DNA of 64,000 nt from Streptomyces kurssanovii (GTDB taxonomy: Bacteria > Actinomycetota > Actinomycetes > Streptomycetales > Streptomycetaceae). The position numbers and the translations under genes were made by a program. Numbering within the stretch: the stretch's first letter is position 1; every line of letters begins with the position of its first letter. The stretch lies in assembly GCF_014649695.1 (NCBI RefSeq), contig NZ_BMTN01000012.1, positions 62,001 through 126,000 of the forward strand, read 5' to 3'. The notes below the pieces were generated by a model. It was given only the letters and a program-made list of their open reading frames with translations. It did no database searches and was not told where the DNA came from. This document shows, one piece after another, positions 20,341 through 28,527 of this stretch.

Positions 20341-21753
20341 ATGATCGACACGCCTTTGGTCCGCGCTCCCCTGGGGGAGCCTGTCCGTCGCAGCGCTGAG
20401 GAGATCGGCCGCACCACCGCCGGGCCCCGGGCGCTGCCGGCCCTCGATGTCCGCAGACGCCAGGCCTTGCCACCGATGACCGACGTCGTTCTGCCCAATG
20501 GGCTGCGGGTGATCGCCGCCCGGCGGCCGTCCGTCCCGATGGTCGAGATGCGGATGTCGGTGCCCTTCGCCGGCGCCACGTTCGAGCACGCGGCCACGGC
20601 CGAGGTCCTGGCCGCCACCCTGTTCCGTGAAGGGCGTCCTTCACGGGCGGGCATGGAGGCCGCGATGTCCCGTCACGGCGTCACCCTGGCCGCTGACCGT
20701 TCGTCCCGGTGGCTGCACATCTCCGGGTCCGCTCCCGGGCACGCGCTGGACACGCTGGTGGACGTCCTGGCCGACGCGCTCACGCACGGCTCCCCGGAAG
20801 AGGAGGAGATCCGCCAGATACGGCACCGGATGGTGCGGCAGATCTCCATGATCCGGGCGCAGCCGCAGGTGATCGCGCAGGAGGCTCTGTTCACGCACTG
20901 CTACGGAGAGGTCCCCGGACTTCAGGAGGTTCCCTTCCCGGCGCCCGTGGAAGCGGTCACCGGGGCGTCCGTACGGGAGTTGCACAAGGCTCAGGTGCGT
21001 CCCCGGGGAACCGTCCTCGTGCTGGTGGGGGACCTGGATCCGGAGAGGGCTGTCGACCGGGTGGCCACTGCGACCCGGAACTGGGGCGGCATCGGGGCGG
21101 TGACGGCACCGACGGCGCTCCCGCCGGTGCGCGGTGGGCGTGTCGCGCTCGTGCCCCGGGCCGACGCGGTTCAGTCGCAGATCAGGCTCGTCCACCCTGT
21201 GGTGGCGCGGACCGACGACCGTTTTCCGGCCCTGAGCCTTGCCAGTCTGGTATTCGGCGGCTACTTCTCCTCACGGTTGGTCAAGAATCTCCGTGAGCGC
21301 AAGGGACTGGCTTATCGTGCGGATGTCGGCTTCCAGGATCATCTGGACAAATTGGTTGTGAGTATCGAGGCGGACACCGCCACGGAGGCCACGGCCCAGG
21401 CCTACGGAGAAATCCGTGCAGAGCTGGAGCGCCTGGTCGACGATCCGCCTTCGGAGGCGGAGATCGGCGCGGCCCGCGAGTACACCATCGGTATGGCGAT
21501 GCTCGCCCTGTCGTCCCAGGCGGGGTTCGCCACCAGTGTCGTGACGGCCGTGAGTCTGGGGCACGAACCGGATCGGGTCACCACGTTCCCGGAGCTGCTG
21601 CGGAGCGTCACTCGTGCTCAAGTGGTCGACAGCGCAAGGGAGTTCTTTGATCCTCATGCGTTCAGTGGGGTCGTCGTCGGCGATGCGGCCGAGCTGGCCG
21701 ACGGGCTGCACGCCGTGGGCGGAGTCGATGTCTCCGTGTCCGCCGCCGGCTGA
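20341..21753 (+). CDS. M16 peptidase-like non-catalytic partner
   Basis: A 470-aa M16-family protein. At the position of HxxEH it has FEHAATAEVL, so the zinc site is lost. The C-terminal R/Y-loop region (SSRLVKNLRERKGLAYR) is kept, which in M16 pairs contributes to substrate binding. The N-terminal 50 residues are extra and rich in Arg/Pro. AGGAAG precedes the ATG. It probably forms a heterodimer with the preceding gene product. Confidence 0.85.
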   Translation: MIDTPLVRAPLGEPVRRSAEEIGRTTAGPRALPALDVRRRQALPPMTDVVLPNGLRVIAARRPSVPMVEMRMSVPFAGATFEHAATAEVLAATLFREGRPSRAGMEAAMSRHGVTLAADRSSRWLHISGSAPGHALDTLVDVLADALTHGSPEEEEIRQIRHRMVRQISMIRAQPQVIAQEALFTHCYGEVPGLQEVPFPAPVEAVTGASVRELHKAQVRPRGTVLVLVGDLDPERAVDRVATATRNWGGIGAVTAPTALPPVRGGRVALVPRADAVQSQIRLVHPVVARTDDRFPALSLASLVFGGYFSSRLVKNLRERKGLAYRADVGFQDHLDKLVVSIEADTATEATAQAYGEIRAELERLVDDPPSEAEIGAAREYTIGMAMLALSSQAGFATSVVTAVSLGHEPDRVTTFPELLRSVTRAQVVDSAREFFDPHAFSGVVVGDAAELADGLHAVGGVDVSVSAAG

Positions 21754-22226
21754 TCCTCCGGCATGCCGCGTCGGAGCGGAAGCGTCCGGAAAGTTCGTAA
21801 TTGGGAAATCTCAAGTAAGGCGCAATTTTGTTGCCCCGCGGAATGCGCCAGTTATATGATCTTGGTGTTGGCGGGCATTCCGTGCGCGACCAAATGTGTT
21901 CACTTGAGAGATCTGAGCAAGTCTTTCCAACGGGGAACAGTGAAACCATCAGAGATGTTCAACATTCACACACTGCCGCCGTTCCATACGGACGTCATCC
22001 GTCATGGGCGTTCCAGCGCCCGCCCATGTTCGTGAACGGCCCCAGGACCGTTTGAGCGGGTCTTCAGGCCGTCCGGTCTGGACCTGGACTCACAGTCACT
22101 GCAGGTCGCGCGGGGCGCGTAGGTGAACGGGCTGACCTCCCGTCCACCTGGGCACTCCGTCGGATCCACCGCGGGGAGGCTTGCCGGCAGCAAGCTCTCG
22201 CGGGTTATGAATGGAGACGAGAGGCG
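21754..22226 (+). other. Intergenic stretch with only a minute possible ORF
   Basis: 473 bp, AT-richer than its surroundings between 21780 and 21990. A 26-codon ORF (21955-22035) starts MFNIHTLPPFHT and ends PCS. It has no convincing ribosome-binding site and no similarity to the MNTAEQLL leader, so I do not call it. The stretch may hold the promoter of the HTH copy B gene and debris from an insertion. Confidence 0.4.
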
Positions 22227-22663
22227 ATGTCACGCCCTCCGGTAATGCCAGCTGCTGAAAAACTGAAGATCGTCCTCGGGGTGTTGTCGGGCGATCAGAC
22301 AATCGCAGAAGCCGCGCGTCGAGCCGGTGTATCCGAACAGTCCGTGGGGAACTGGAAGCGGCAGTTCCTCGACGGCGGACGTACCGGCCTCGAGGGCGGG
22401 AATTCACGCAATGCCCAGCGCGAGCGTGATCTCCTTTCCGAAATCACGGAACTGAAAACAGCGCTGGGCGAGGCGTATGTGCAACTAAGAGTGCGGAGGA
22501 AGTCGGGCGAGTACCGCACGGTCCCTTTTCAGACCTCGAGGCAATCAGACAGGACGCCAGGATCAATGTCTCGAGGTTCTGCGAGATCTTGGGAATCCCT
22601 CGGCGGACCTACACGCGCTGGAAGATGAAGCACGTTCCCTCGCAGCCGGCCCAACGGGGCTGA
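22227..22663 (+). pseudogene. IS3-like HTH gene with a -1 frame change (copy B)
   Basis: The first frame (22227-22628) encodes an HTH domain (IVLGVLSGDQTIAEAARRAG, SEQSVGNW) and a coiled helix ITELKTALGEAYVQLRV, paralogous to copy A. At 22523-22529 the heptamer C CCT TTT sits in frame. A -1 shift there continues as SDLEAIRQDARINVSRFCE then GIPRRTYTRWK, typical of the start of an IS3 OrfB or of the same protein in an intact copy. That frame stops at 22663, so no DDE domain follows. Decay of an old insertion is the simplest reading. A programmed -1 frameshift is possible because the heptamer is a proper slippery site. Confidence 0.6.
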
Positions 22664-22706
22664 GGCCGCGCTGGGCCACGGATGAACTGATCCGCGGATG
22701 AACCGC

Positions 22707-22742
22707 GGTGCCCCCCGGCGGCAGTCGCCGCCGGGGGGCACC
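22707..22742. terminator. Bidirectional terminator between copy B and the X-like gene
   Basis: A perfect 16-bp stem, GGTGCCCCCCGGCGGC / GCCGCCGGGGGGCACC, with an AGTC loop, between convergent genes. Confidence 0.85.
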
Positions 22743-22757
22743 GGCATTTCCAGGTCA

Positions 22758-23705
22758 TCAGAGAATCGACAGCGGTCCAGGCAGGGCCTGGGCGCCGTCC
22801 TCGTCGATCAGTTCGGCGATCGTCGAGGCGTACTCGGTCAGTTCGGGATGCCATCCCATGTACGCGGCGAAGTCGTGCGCGTGAGTGAAGATCCGCAGCA
22901 CCGCGGCGCGCCCCACCGTCGCCGGGTCGTCCGGCGCACCGTACGCCCGGCACAGCCCGGTGAGAGCGGCGTGGTAGTCGCGCGGGTCCATGACCAGGCC
23001 TGGTGTCCGGCGCAGGAGGGTCATCCGCCACTCCGCGAACTCTCCCAGCAGCCAGCCGAGGTCGAAGTCCGCCGGGCCGCGGGCGACATCCTCACCGATG
23101 AGCAGGCAGCCCTCTCCCGGCCGGCTCCCCGCGATGACCGATCCCAGGCTCGGGGCCCCGTGCAGGAAGACGCCGTCGGTGAGATCGGTGGCCAGTGACG
23201 CGCACCAGTCCTGCACCTGGCTCCACCGGCCGGAGCCGAGCTGTCGGCGGACCACGGTGTGGAAGGCCGTCGCGGCCCGTGGTCCCCTGCCTTGGAGCAT
23301 CCAGGCAGCCAGCCGGGCCGGACCCGCCGGCCCGGACGTGGCCCGGGAACCGGGAACCGCGGAGTGGAGCAGGCGCAGGGCCGCCCCCGTACCGGACAGG
23401 GCCGAGGTGACGAGCTGGGGCGTGAGGCGGGGATCGCTGCCGACACAGAGCTTCGCCACCGCGACGGGCCCCGGCACCCGGTAGTGCAGGGCGTCCGCGA
23501 CCACTTCCGGGAGCGCCAGGCGCAGGTCCGGGAGTCGCAGAGCGCGGATCGCGTCGCGGACCGGCTGACCGGGAGGAGTCAGGGGTGACGGGCGGTCGGC
23601 GCCCGGGCGGCGGATCCACACATAGCCGTGATCGCCCTCGTGGATGGCCGTCCGGAGGAAGCCCGTGGCGAATTCCTCCACAGGAGGCGCGGTGGTGCCC
23701 GTCAT
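22758..23705 (-). CDS. Degenerate APH-fold protein, candidate third synthetase component (LanX-like)
   Basis: A 315-aa protein with the C-terminal layout of aminoglycoside phosphotransferases: FLHGAPSLGSVIAG (181-193), then LLIGEDVARGPADFDLGWLL. In active enzymes the first motif reads HGDPSLGN. Here the catalytic Asp is Ala184 and the metal-binding Asn is Ser189, so it is probably a pseudokinase. Class V systems need a third protein (X) beside the K and Y components, and this is the best candidate in the cluster. It is the last gene of the operon running from 27064, with a 4-bp overlap to the flavoprotein gene. The LanX role is inference. Confidence 0.6.
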   Translation of the reverse strand: MTGTTAPPVEEFATGFLRTAIHEGDHGYVWIRRPGADRPSPLTPPGQPVRDAIRALRLPDLRLALPEVVADALHYRVPGPVAVAKLCVGSDPRLTPQLVTSALSGTGAALRLLHSAVPGSRATSGPAGPARLAAWMLQGRGPRAATAFHTVVRRQLGSGRWSQVQDWCASLATDLTDGVFLHGAPSLGSVIAGSRPGEGCLLIGEDVARGPADFDLGWLLGEFAEWRMTLLRRTPGLVMDPRDYHAALTGLCRAYGAPDDPATVGRAAVLRIFTHAHDFAAYMGWHPELTEYASTIAELIDEDGAQALPGPLSIL

Positions 23706-24334
23706 GCCCGGGCCCCACGCTCGGCGGCGCCGGCCACGAGCCGCGCCCTGAGGCGTTCGAGGGTGGGTATCACCTCGGGCAGCGGTGTGGCGACGGAGGC
23801 GTCCAATTGCCCGGTCGTCACGCTGAAGCCCGGTTGCGGGGGCACCACGGCCACATTGGGACGCCGTTCCAGCGCCGCTACGTGCTGCTGGTAGGCGAAC
23901 GATTCCACTCCGCCGGGCGGCAGCGCGGGGGCGACGGCGATGGGCGCCCGGGTGCACTGCAGGGCGAGCATGAGGGGTGTGTCCGCGACACCGAGCGCCA
24001 GGCGGCTGACGAAGTGGAACGTCGCCGGGTGAACCACGATCGCGTCCGGCCACTGCGCGAGTTCGACGTGACGTGCGCCGACTTCGGGCGCCTCCGGCCA
24101 CGCGTCACGCAGCACCTCGTCGCCGGCGAATGCCGTCAACGCTGTACGCGTGACGAAACGTTCGGCGGACCGGGTGACCATCGTCCGCAACTCGACATCG
24201 GGATACGCAGTCCGCAGCCAGTTGACCCACATCGGCATGAACATCACCCCGATGGCACCGGTTCCCACGAAGAGCACTCTGCGGGCGCCGAAGGCCGGGG
24301 CCGGCCCTGCGGCCATCCTCGTCGCCTCAGCCAT
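23702..24334 (-). CDS. EpiD/HFCD-type flavoprotein peptidyl-cysteine decarboxylase (LanD)
   Basis: A 210-aa flavoprotein of the homo-oligomeric flavin-containing Cys decarboxylase family. It has a Rossmann start (RRVLFVGTGAIGV), the catalytic-histidine region ARHVELAQWPDAIVVHPAT, where HPAT replaces the usual PASANT, and SRLALGVADT. Such enzymes oxidatively decarboxylate a C-terminal Cys to an enethiol, which closes the AviCys/AviMeCys ring. Both precursors end in Cys, which agrees. It overlaps the X-like gene by 4 bp and the reductase gene by 8 bp. Confidence 0.82.
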   Translation of the reverse strand: MAEATRMAAGPAPAFGARRVLFVGTGAIGVMFMPMWVNWLRTAYPDVELRTMVTRSAERFVTRTALTAFAGDEVLRDAWPEAPEVGARHVELAQWPDAIVVHPATFHFVSRLALGVADTPLMLALQCTRAPIAVAPALPPGGVESFAYQQHVAALERRPNVAVVPPQPGFSVTTGQLDASVATPLPEVIPTLERLRARLVAGAAERGARA

Positions 24335-25316
24335 GGAGCCGGTCCTCGGCCGCGAGGATTTCCTGAAGGTCGGTCATGGTGGCGCCCAGCCCTTCCGTAT
24401 GGATCACACCGGCCGGATTCAGCACGACCTCGTCCACGCCGTTGAGCCGGTAGCGGTGGAGTTCAGCCGCGATCTCGTCGGGTGTACCGGACACGAACAC
24501 CCCCGCCTCCACCAGGGCGTCCGCCCCGGCGTCGGGATCATCGGCGTACGCCTGTACTCCCGCCCGGCGCAGCATGTCGGTGTAGTGGGCGGCACTGAGA
24601 TGCGCGCCCGCACCCCGGCGGGCCGCCAGGCGGATGTCACGGCCGGGCCGGGCGACCGCGACATGGACCACGGTCGCCACACGCGGTGCCTTGCGGCCCG
24701 CGTCCGCCGCGCCCTCGGCCAGCGCGGGCGCGAGCGTGTCGGCGACATAGTCGGCGGGCGTCATCCAGGTGACAGCCACGTCGGCGACCGCGCCCGCCAT
24801 CCGGGCCATCCTCGGGCGCAGCACGCCGAGGCCGAGTTCGACCGGCGGGGCGTCCAAGGGGATGAGCTGCGCGTCGATGGAGTGGTACTCGCTCTCATGG
24901 CGCGCCACCTTCCCGTCGAGCAGTTCCCGCATGGAGGTCATGTACTCGCGCATCGCGGTGAGCGGCTTGGCGTAGCGGGCCGGCAGCAGGGACTCCTGGA
25001 ACTCCGGTGCGGCCGGGCCGATACCGGCCACGTACGGGGCTCCGGTGAGTGCGGCGACGGAGCGCGCCTGTACGGCGGCGTCGTAAGGATGCCGCAGGGG
25101 CGCGAGGGTCACTCCGCTGCCCATGGGGATGCGTAGGCCCATGCCCGCCAGAGTCGCGAAGAGCTGGTGCGTGTCCAGGCGCAGGGACTGCCCGAGCCAC
25201 AGCCTTCCCGAGCCCCGGCGTTGCAGCAGCCGGGCGACAGGAAGGATCTGCCCGGTGGTCGTGGGCTGGATCGGGTACATGATGCTGGTCTTGTGCTTGG
25301 AGGCCATGGGGTCCAT
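24327..25316 (-). CDS. LLM-class F420-dependent reductase (LanJ-type)
   Basis: A 329-aa luciferase-like TIM-barrel protein, with typical segments LDTHQLFATLAGMGLRIPMG, GVTLAPLRHPYDAAVQARS and AMREYMTSMRELLDG. In lexapeptide biosynthesis an F420H2-dependent reductase of this class hydrogenates Dha to D-Ala, and many core Ser residues outside the predicted rings could be substrates here. Cofactor use is inferred from the family. It starts 3 bp after the permease gene. The ATG at 25316 is used; the one at 25307 has better spacing to GAGGG and is equally possible. Confidence 0.8.
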   Translation of the reverse strand: MDPMASKHKTSIMYPIQPTTTGQILPVARLLQRRGSGRLWLGQSLRLDTHQLFATLAGMGLRIPMGSGVTLAPLRHPYDAAVQARSVAALTGAPYVAGIGPAAPEFQESLLPARYAKPLTAMREYMTSMRELLDGKVARHESEYHSIDAQLIPLDAPPVELGLGVLRPRMARMAGAVADVAVTWMTPADYVADTLAPALAEGAADAGRKAPRVATVVHVAVARPGRDIRLAARRGAGAHLSAAHYTDMLRRAGVQAYADDPDAGADALVEAGVFVSGTPDEIAAELHRYRLNGVDEVVLNPAGVIHTEGLGATMTDLQEILAAEDRLHG

Positions 25317-25319
25317 CCC

Positions 25320-26168
25320 TCAGTAGGAGCGTTGGCCGACGACTTCACGACGAGCCATCAGCCGGCTCCCGGATTCCCGGCGTGAGGAGTTGAGCAGGAG
25401 CCGCGGAGCGAGCAGGAGACCGAGCAGGGTCCAGGCGCCGAGAACACCGAAGGTCTCCCAGTGCTGCCAGCTCTGTGCGGTCTCGGCGACGAGCGCACTG
25501 TCGGGTAGCAGCGCCGAACGAATGCCCTGTGCGATCCATTTGAGCGGGAAGACCTGGCCGATGATCTGCAGCCACTGGGGCATGCTCGTGACCGGGAAGA
25601 AGATTCCCGAGACGAAGAGCAGCCCGAACATGGGGATCATGACCCAGGCCAGCGCCTGGCGCGGATTGGGCAGAACGGCGCCGATCGCAGCGCCGGTCAG
25701 GGCGAGGGCGACGAGGCCCAAGGTGATGACCCAGAGCAGGGTGCACCACTGGCCCGGACTCCGGGGGAACCCGGAATCGGTGAGGACCGCGCCGCCGACA
25801 AGGAGGAGCACGGTGCTGAGAACGGCGATCGTGATGACCATCAGGGTCTTGGCCACGAGGTAGGCGAACATCCCGCCTGGCGTGCCCCGCAGACGCAGCA
25901 GCGTTCCGTCCTCGCGCTCCGTGGCCAACTGCTGCGGCAGCCAGACCATCGCGACCAGGAGGAGCAGCGACGCGACGCCCCCGGCGATCACCATCCGGGA
26001 GGATGCCACCGAGCTGCCCGAAATGTTTCCCGTCTGCAAGGACGCGGCGAAGAGGAACATGGCCGGATTGCCCAGGTGCCCGAGATACTCGCGCGGAGTA
26101 CGCATGGTCTGCCGCAGTTCGATTCTTCCCCGGTGCAGCCCCACGACGAGGGCCTGTCGGCTGATCAC
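25320..26168 (-). CDS. ABC-2 type transporter permease
   Basis: A 282-aa membrane protein with six predicted helices and the ABC-2 layout: N-terminal cytoplasmic segment LHRGRIELRQ, then a C-terminal conserved MPQWLQIIGQVFPLKW motif before the last helices. The GTG at 26168 overlaps the ATPase stop by 4 bp and has AGGAGG just upstream. With the adjacent ATPase it forms an exporter or immunity transporter for the lanthipeptide. Confidence 0.88.
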   Translation of the reverse strand: MISRQALVVGLHRGRIELRQTMRTPREYLGHLGNPAMFLFAASLQTGNISGSSVASSRMVIAGGVASLLLLVAMVWLPQQLATEREDGTLLRLRGTPGGMFAYLVAKTLMVITIAVLSTVLLLVGGAVLTDSGFPRSPGQWCTLLWVITLGLVALALTGAAIGAVLPNPRQALAWVMIPMFGLLFVSGIFFPVTSMPQWLQIIGQVFPLKWIAQGIRSALLPDSALVAETAQSWQHWETFGVLGAWTLLGLLLAPRLLLNSSRRESGSRLMARREVVGQRSY

Positions 26169-27064
26169 GCTTCCTCCTGGCGGAGCATGCCCAGATAGGT
26201 GTCCTCCAGCGTGGGCCGGCGCACCTCCAGGTCGGGGATGGGCCCACCGAGCCGAGTGTGGAGGTCCCACACCAGACGGGAAGGGTCTTTGGTGCGCTGA
26301 TGGCGCCGCTCATCGGCCTCCGACCAGCGGACCTCGGCATCGGCCTGGATCTCGGCCGCCAGTTGGCCAGGGGACCCCAAGGCGATGAGACGGCCCCCGA
26401 CCAGCACCGCGATCCGGTCTGCCAGTCGTTCCGCCTCGGCGAGATCGTGGGTGGTGAGCAGGACGGTCATACCTTCCACCGTGCTGAGACGTTCGACCAG
26501 CGTGTGGAAGTCGCGCCGCGCCTCCGGGTCGAATCCGGTGGTCGGTTCGTCGAGGAAGAGCAGCTCGGGCCCACCGATGATGCCCAACGCGACGTCCAGG
26601 CGCCTCCGCTGACCGCCCGACAGCTGCTGGCACTCCTGCCCGGCCTGCTCACTCAGCCCGACGGCGTCCAGCAGTTCCTGCGGGTCGCGGGGGTCGGGGT
26701 AATACCGTGAAAAGTGTTCGACCAGCTCCTGGACCCGCCACCGGGCGTGGTCGCGCCAGGACTGCATGACGATGCCCACCCGGGCCCGCCACGCGTCTCC
26801 GGCGTCCTCGGGGTCGGTCCCCAGCACGCTGACGTCGCCGCTGGAGCGACGGCGGAATCCTTCGAGGATCTCGATGGTGGTGCTCTTGCCCGCTCCGTTC
26901 GGGCCCAGCAGCGCGAGCACCTCGCCGCGTCGCACATCGAGGTCCACGCCGTGGAGCACGTCGCGTGACCCGTACCGCATCCGCAGATTGCGGATGCTGA
27001 TCGCGGGAGGGCCTGGGTCGGAGGACGGCGCCGCTACCGGCGGCGCTGCTGCGGGAATGACCAT
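26165..27064 (-). CDS. ABC-2 type transporter ATPase
   Basis: A 299-aa ATP-binding subunit with Walker A GPNGAGKS (54-61), signature LSGGQ (148-152) and Walker B LLFLDEP (168-174). The C-terminal extension is of the DrrA/CcmA type. The ATG at 27064 was chosen because the 46 codons upstream do not resemble the family and AGGG lies upstream. It is the first gene of a six-step unit: ATPase, permease, reductase, decarboxylase, X-like protein. The promoter must lie in the gap to 27710. Confidence 0.88.
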   Translation of the reverse strand: MVIPAAAPPVAAPSSDPGPPAISIRNLRMRYGSRDVLHGVDLDVRRGEVLALLGPNGAGKSTTIEILEGFRRRSSGDVSVLGTDPEDAGDAWRARVGIVMQSWRDHARWRVQELVEHFSRYYPDPRDPQELLDAVGLSEQAGQECQQLSGGQRRRLDVALGIIGGPELLFLDEPTTGFDPEARRDFHTLVERLSTVEGMTVLLTTHDLAEAERLADRIAVLVGGRLIALGSPGQLAAEIQADAEVRWSEADERRHQRTKDPSRLVWDLHTRLGGPIPDLEVRRPTLEDTYLGMLRQEEA

Positions 27065-27710
27065 ATCGCTGGACCCTAATGAGCAGATGATCTCCACACA
27101 CGCTCGCGGAAGAGGTTGGCCCAGGTCCCGGATGCGTTCGCTGCCACGCGATTCATGGCTTCTGACCTGGTCAAACACGTCTTCGGTCAGTTGGGCGCCC
27201 AACTAACCGAGTCCGTTGCTTTCTTGGTGACGCGCCGGGGATCGGGTCGACGCCGGCCGGCACCGGCCGACCGACGAGCCGGCCGCCGCCGGGCACGATG
27301 TCGTACCCGATCACGGCCCGTGGCTGCGGCCTCTCGCAGCCACTAGCGGCGGGCGGTGCGTCTGTCGAATCGGTCGCCGACGCCTCCACTGCCCTCCAGC
27401 GGTGCTCCAAGGAGGGGCTTCGGGGTCCCGTCGAGTCGGTGAGCCGGCCGGGCCGTCGCACGCGAAAGCGCTCCAGCGGACACCGTTTCCCTGCGCTGAC
27501 CTGCACTTTCGCCGTTCTGCGGGGAGAACGGCGAAGCCCTGTACGGGTTGCGGCGGGCTCGCAAGTCGGGGCTCCGGCCCGGCGGGCTGGACCATCCGAG
27601 TGGTGTTCATCAGAAGAACTGCGCAGTGGCGGCGTCGCTCCCCCACTTCTCGGAATGCGTACACATCATGAGGAAGGTATGTAAAGCGCTCAACCCGAAA
27701 GTGAGGGGTC
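27065..27710. other. Right boundary of the accessory block, no supported gene
   Basis: 646 bp between the lanthipeptide ABC operon (-) and the DUF6344 gene (+). It must contain two divergent promoters. The one structure I see is the perfect 11-bp hairpin at 27508-27535. Open frames here look like GC-driven shadows. I found no repeat of the tRNA-Ala 3' end. Confidence 0.5.
27508..27535. other. Perfect inverted repeat
   Basis: TTCGCCGTTCT (27508-27518) and AGAACGGCGAA (27525-27535) are exact reverse complements around GCGGGG. It lies 175 bp before the DUF6344 start. It may be a terminator or an operator; no T-run follows. Confidence 0.5.
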
Positions 27711-28475
27711 ATGGCCACCTTCAAGGTCAGGAATCTGTGGAACGCGTTCATCACCGCGTTCTTTGCTCTGCTTGCCTCGGTGGGGCTCACCACCGCCGCG
27801 ACCGCCGCCACGGCACAGCCGGCCGCGCAGTCCCCGGAGGAGCCGGCCGGCGCGGCCCGTCCGAAGGCGCTGCGCGCGACGGTTCCGGCTCAGACAAGGC
27901 GTCAGGTCACATGGCCGGCGCCGAGGGTGCGCGACCGGTCGCTGCCGCCCACGATGAAGCAGCGCATCAGCGCCGAGGCGCACGGGTCGTCTCCCGCTGT
28001 GCGGCATCTGTCAGGGCTCGACACGAGCGGCGCGCATCCGGTCGCACCGTACGCAGGCGCTTTCGGCGCCCCCGCGTCCCCCGGTGTCTCCTCGGCAGCC
28101 GCACCTGTTCCCGCGGTGCCGTCCCCCGCAGCATCCGCCTCCGCCGGCGCGGCAAAGCCCACCACCCGCTTCGGTGACAGCCCGTCGATGAGCAACGCCA
28201 CAGGGGCCGACGCTCGGTCCGACAGCCGGACCGCTCCTTCGGCCGCCTCCTCCGCGGACTCCCAGGCCGGCGTCTCCGACGACTCCTCCGTCGCCGCTCC
28301 GACCGGTGCGTCCGCGGCACCTGCCGCGCCCGCCACCGTCTCCCACCGCACCCTCTCGGCCGTCCCCGCCGAGTCCCCGGGGGACGCCTCCGCAGACTCC
28401 GCGGTCGTCCTCACGGCCGATTTCGCGGCCGCGCGCGGTGACCAGGGTGACGGCCCCGCGCTCCTCGCAGCATGA
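27711..28475 (+). CDS. DUF6344-like secreted/membrane protein
   Basis: A 254-aa protein. The N-terminus NLWNAFITAFFALLASVGLT is a signal peptide or anchor. A conserved motif LPPTMKQRISAEAHGSSP follows near residue 80. The rest is Ala/Ser/Pro-rich low complexity. From memory this matches a Streptomyces family annotated DUF6344 that sits beside the DUF5324 and PPIase genes, so it marks the return to conserved chromosome. The function is unknown. Confidence 0.7.
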   Translation: MATFKVRNLWNAFITAFFALLASVGLTTAATAATAQPAAQSPEEPAGAARPKALRATVPAQTRRQVTWPAPRVRDRSLPPTMKQRISAEAHGSSPAVRHLSGLDTSGAHPVAPYAGAFGAPASPGVSSAAAPVPAVPSPAASASAGAAKPTTRFGDSPSMSNATGADARSDSRTAPSAASSADSQAGVSDDSSVAAPTGASAAPAAPATVSHRTLSAVPAESPGDASADSAVVLTADFAAARGDQGDGPALLAA

Positions 28476-28527
28476 GGCGCCGGGAGCGTTCTCCACTCCC
28501 GGCGCCTGACGTAGGACGGACAAGTCG

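Noticed and set aside
21955-22035. 26-codon ORF ending in PCS as a third precursor
   Set aside because: No leader similarity to the two precursors, no clear ribosome-binding site and no WGC ending.
22096-22407. Minus-strand frame opposite HTH copy B
   Set aside because: Arg/Pro-rich shadow without domain motifs, and it lies opposite the better supported HTH frame.
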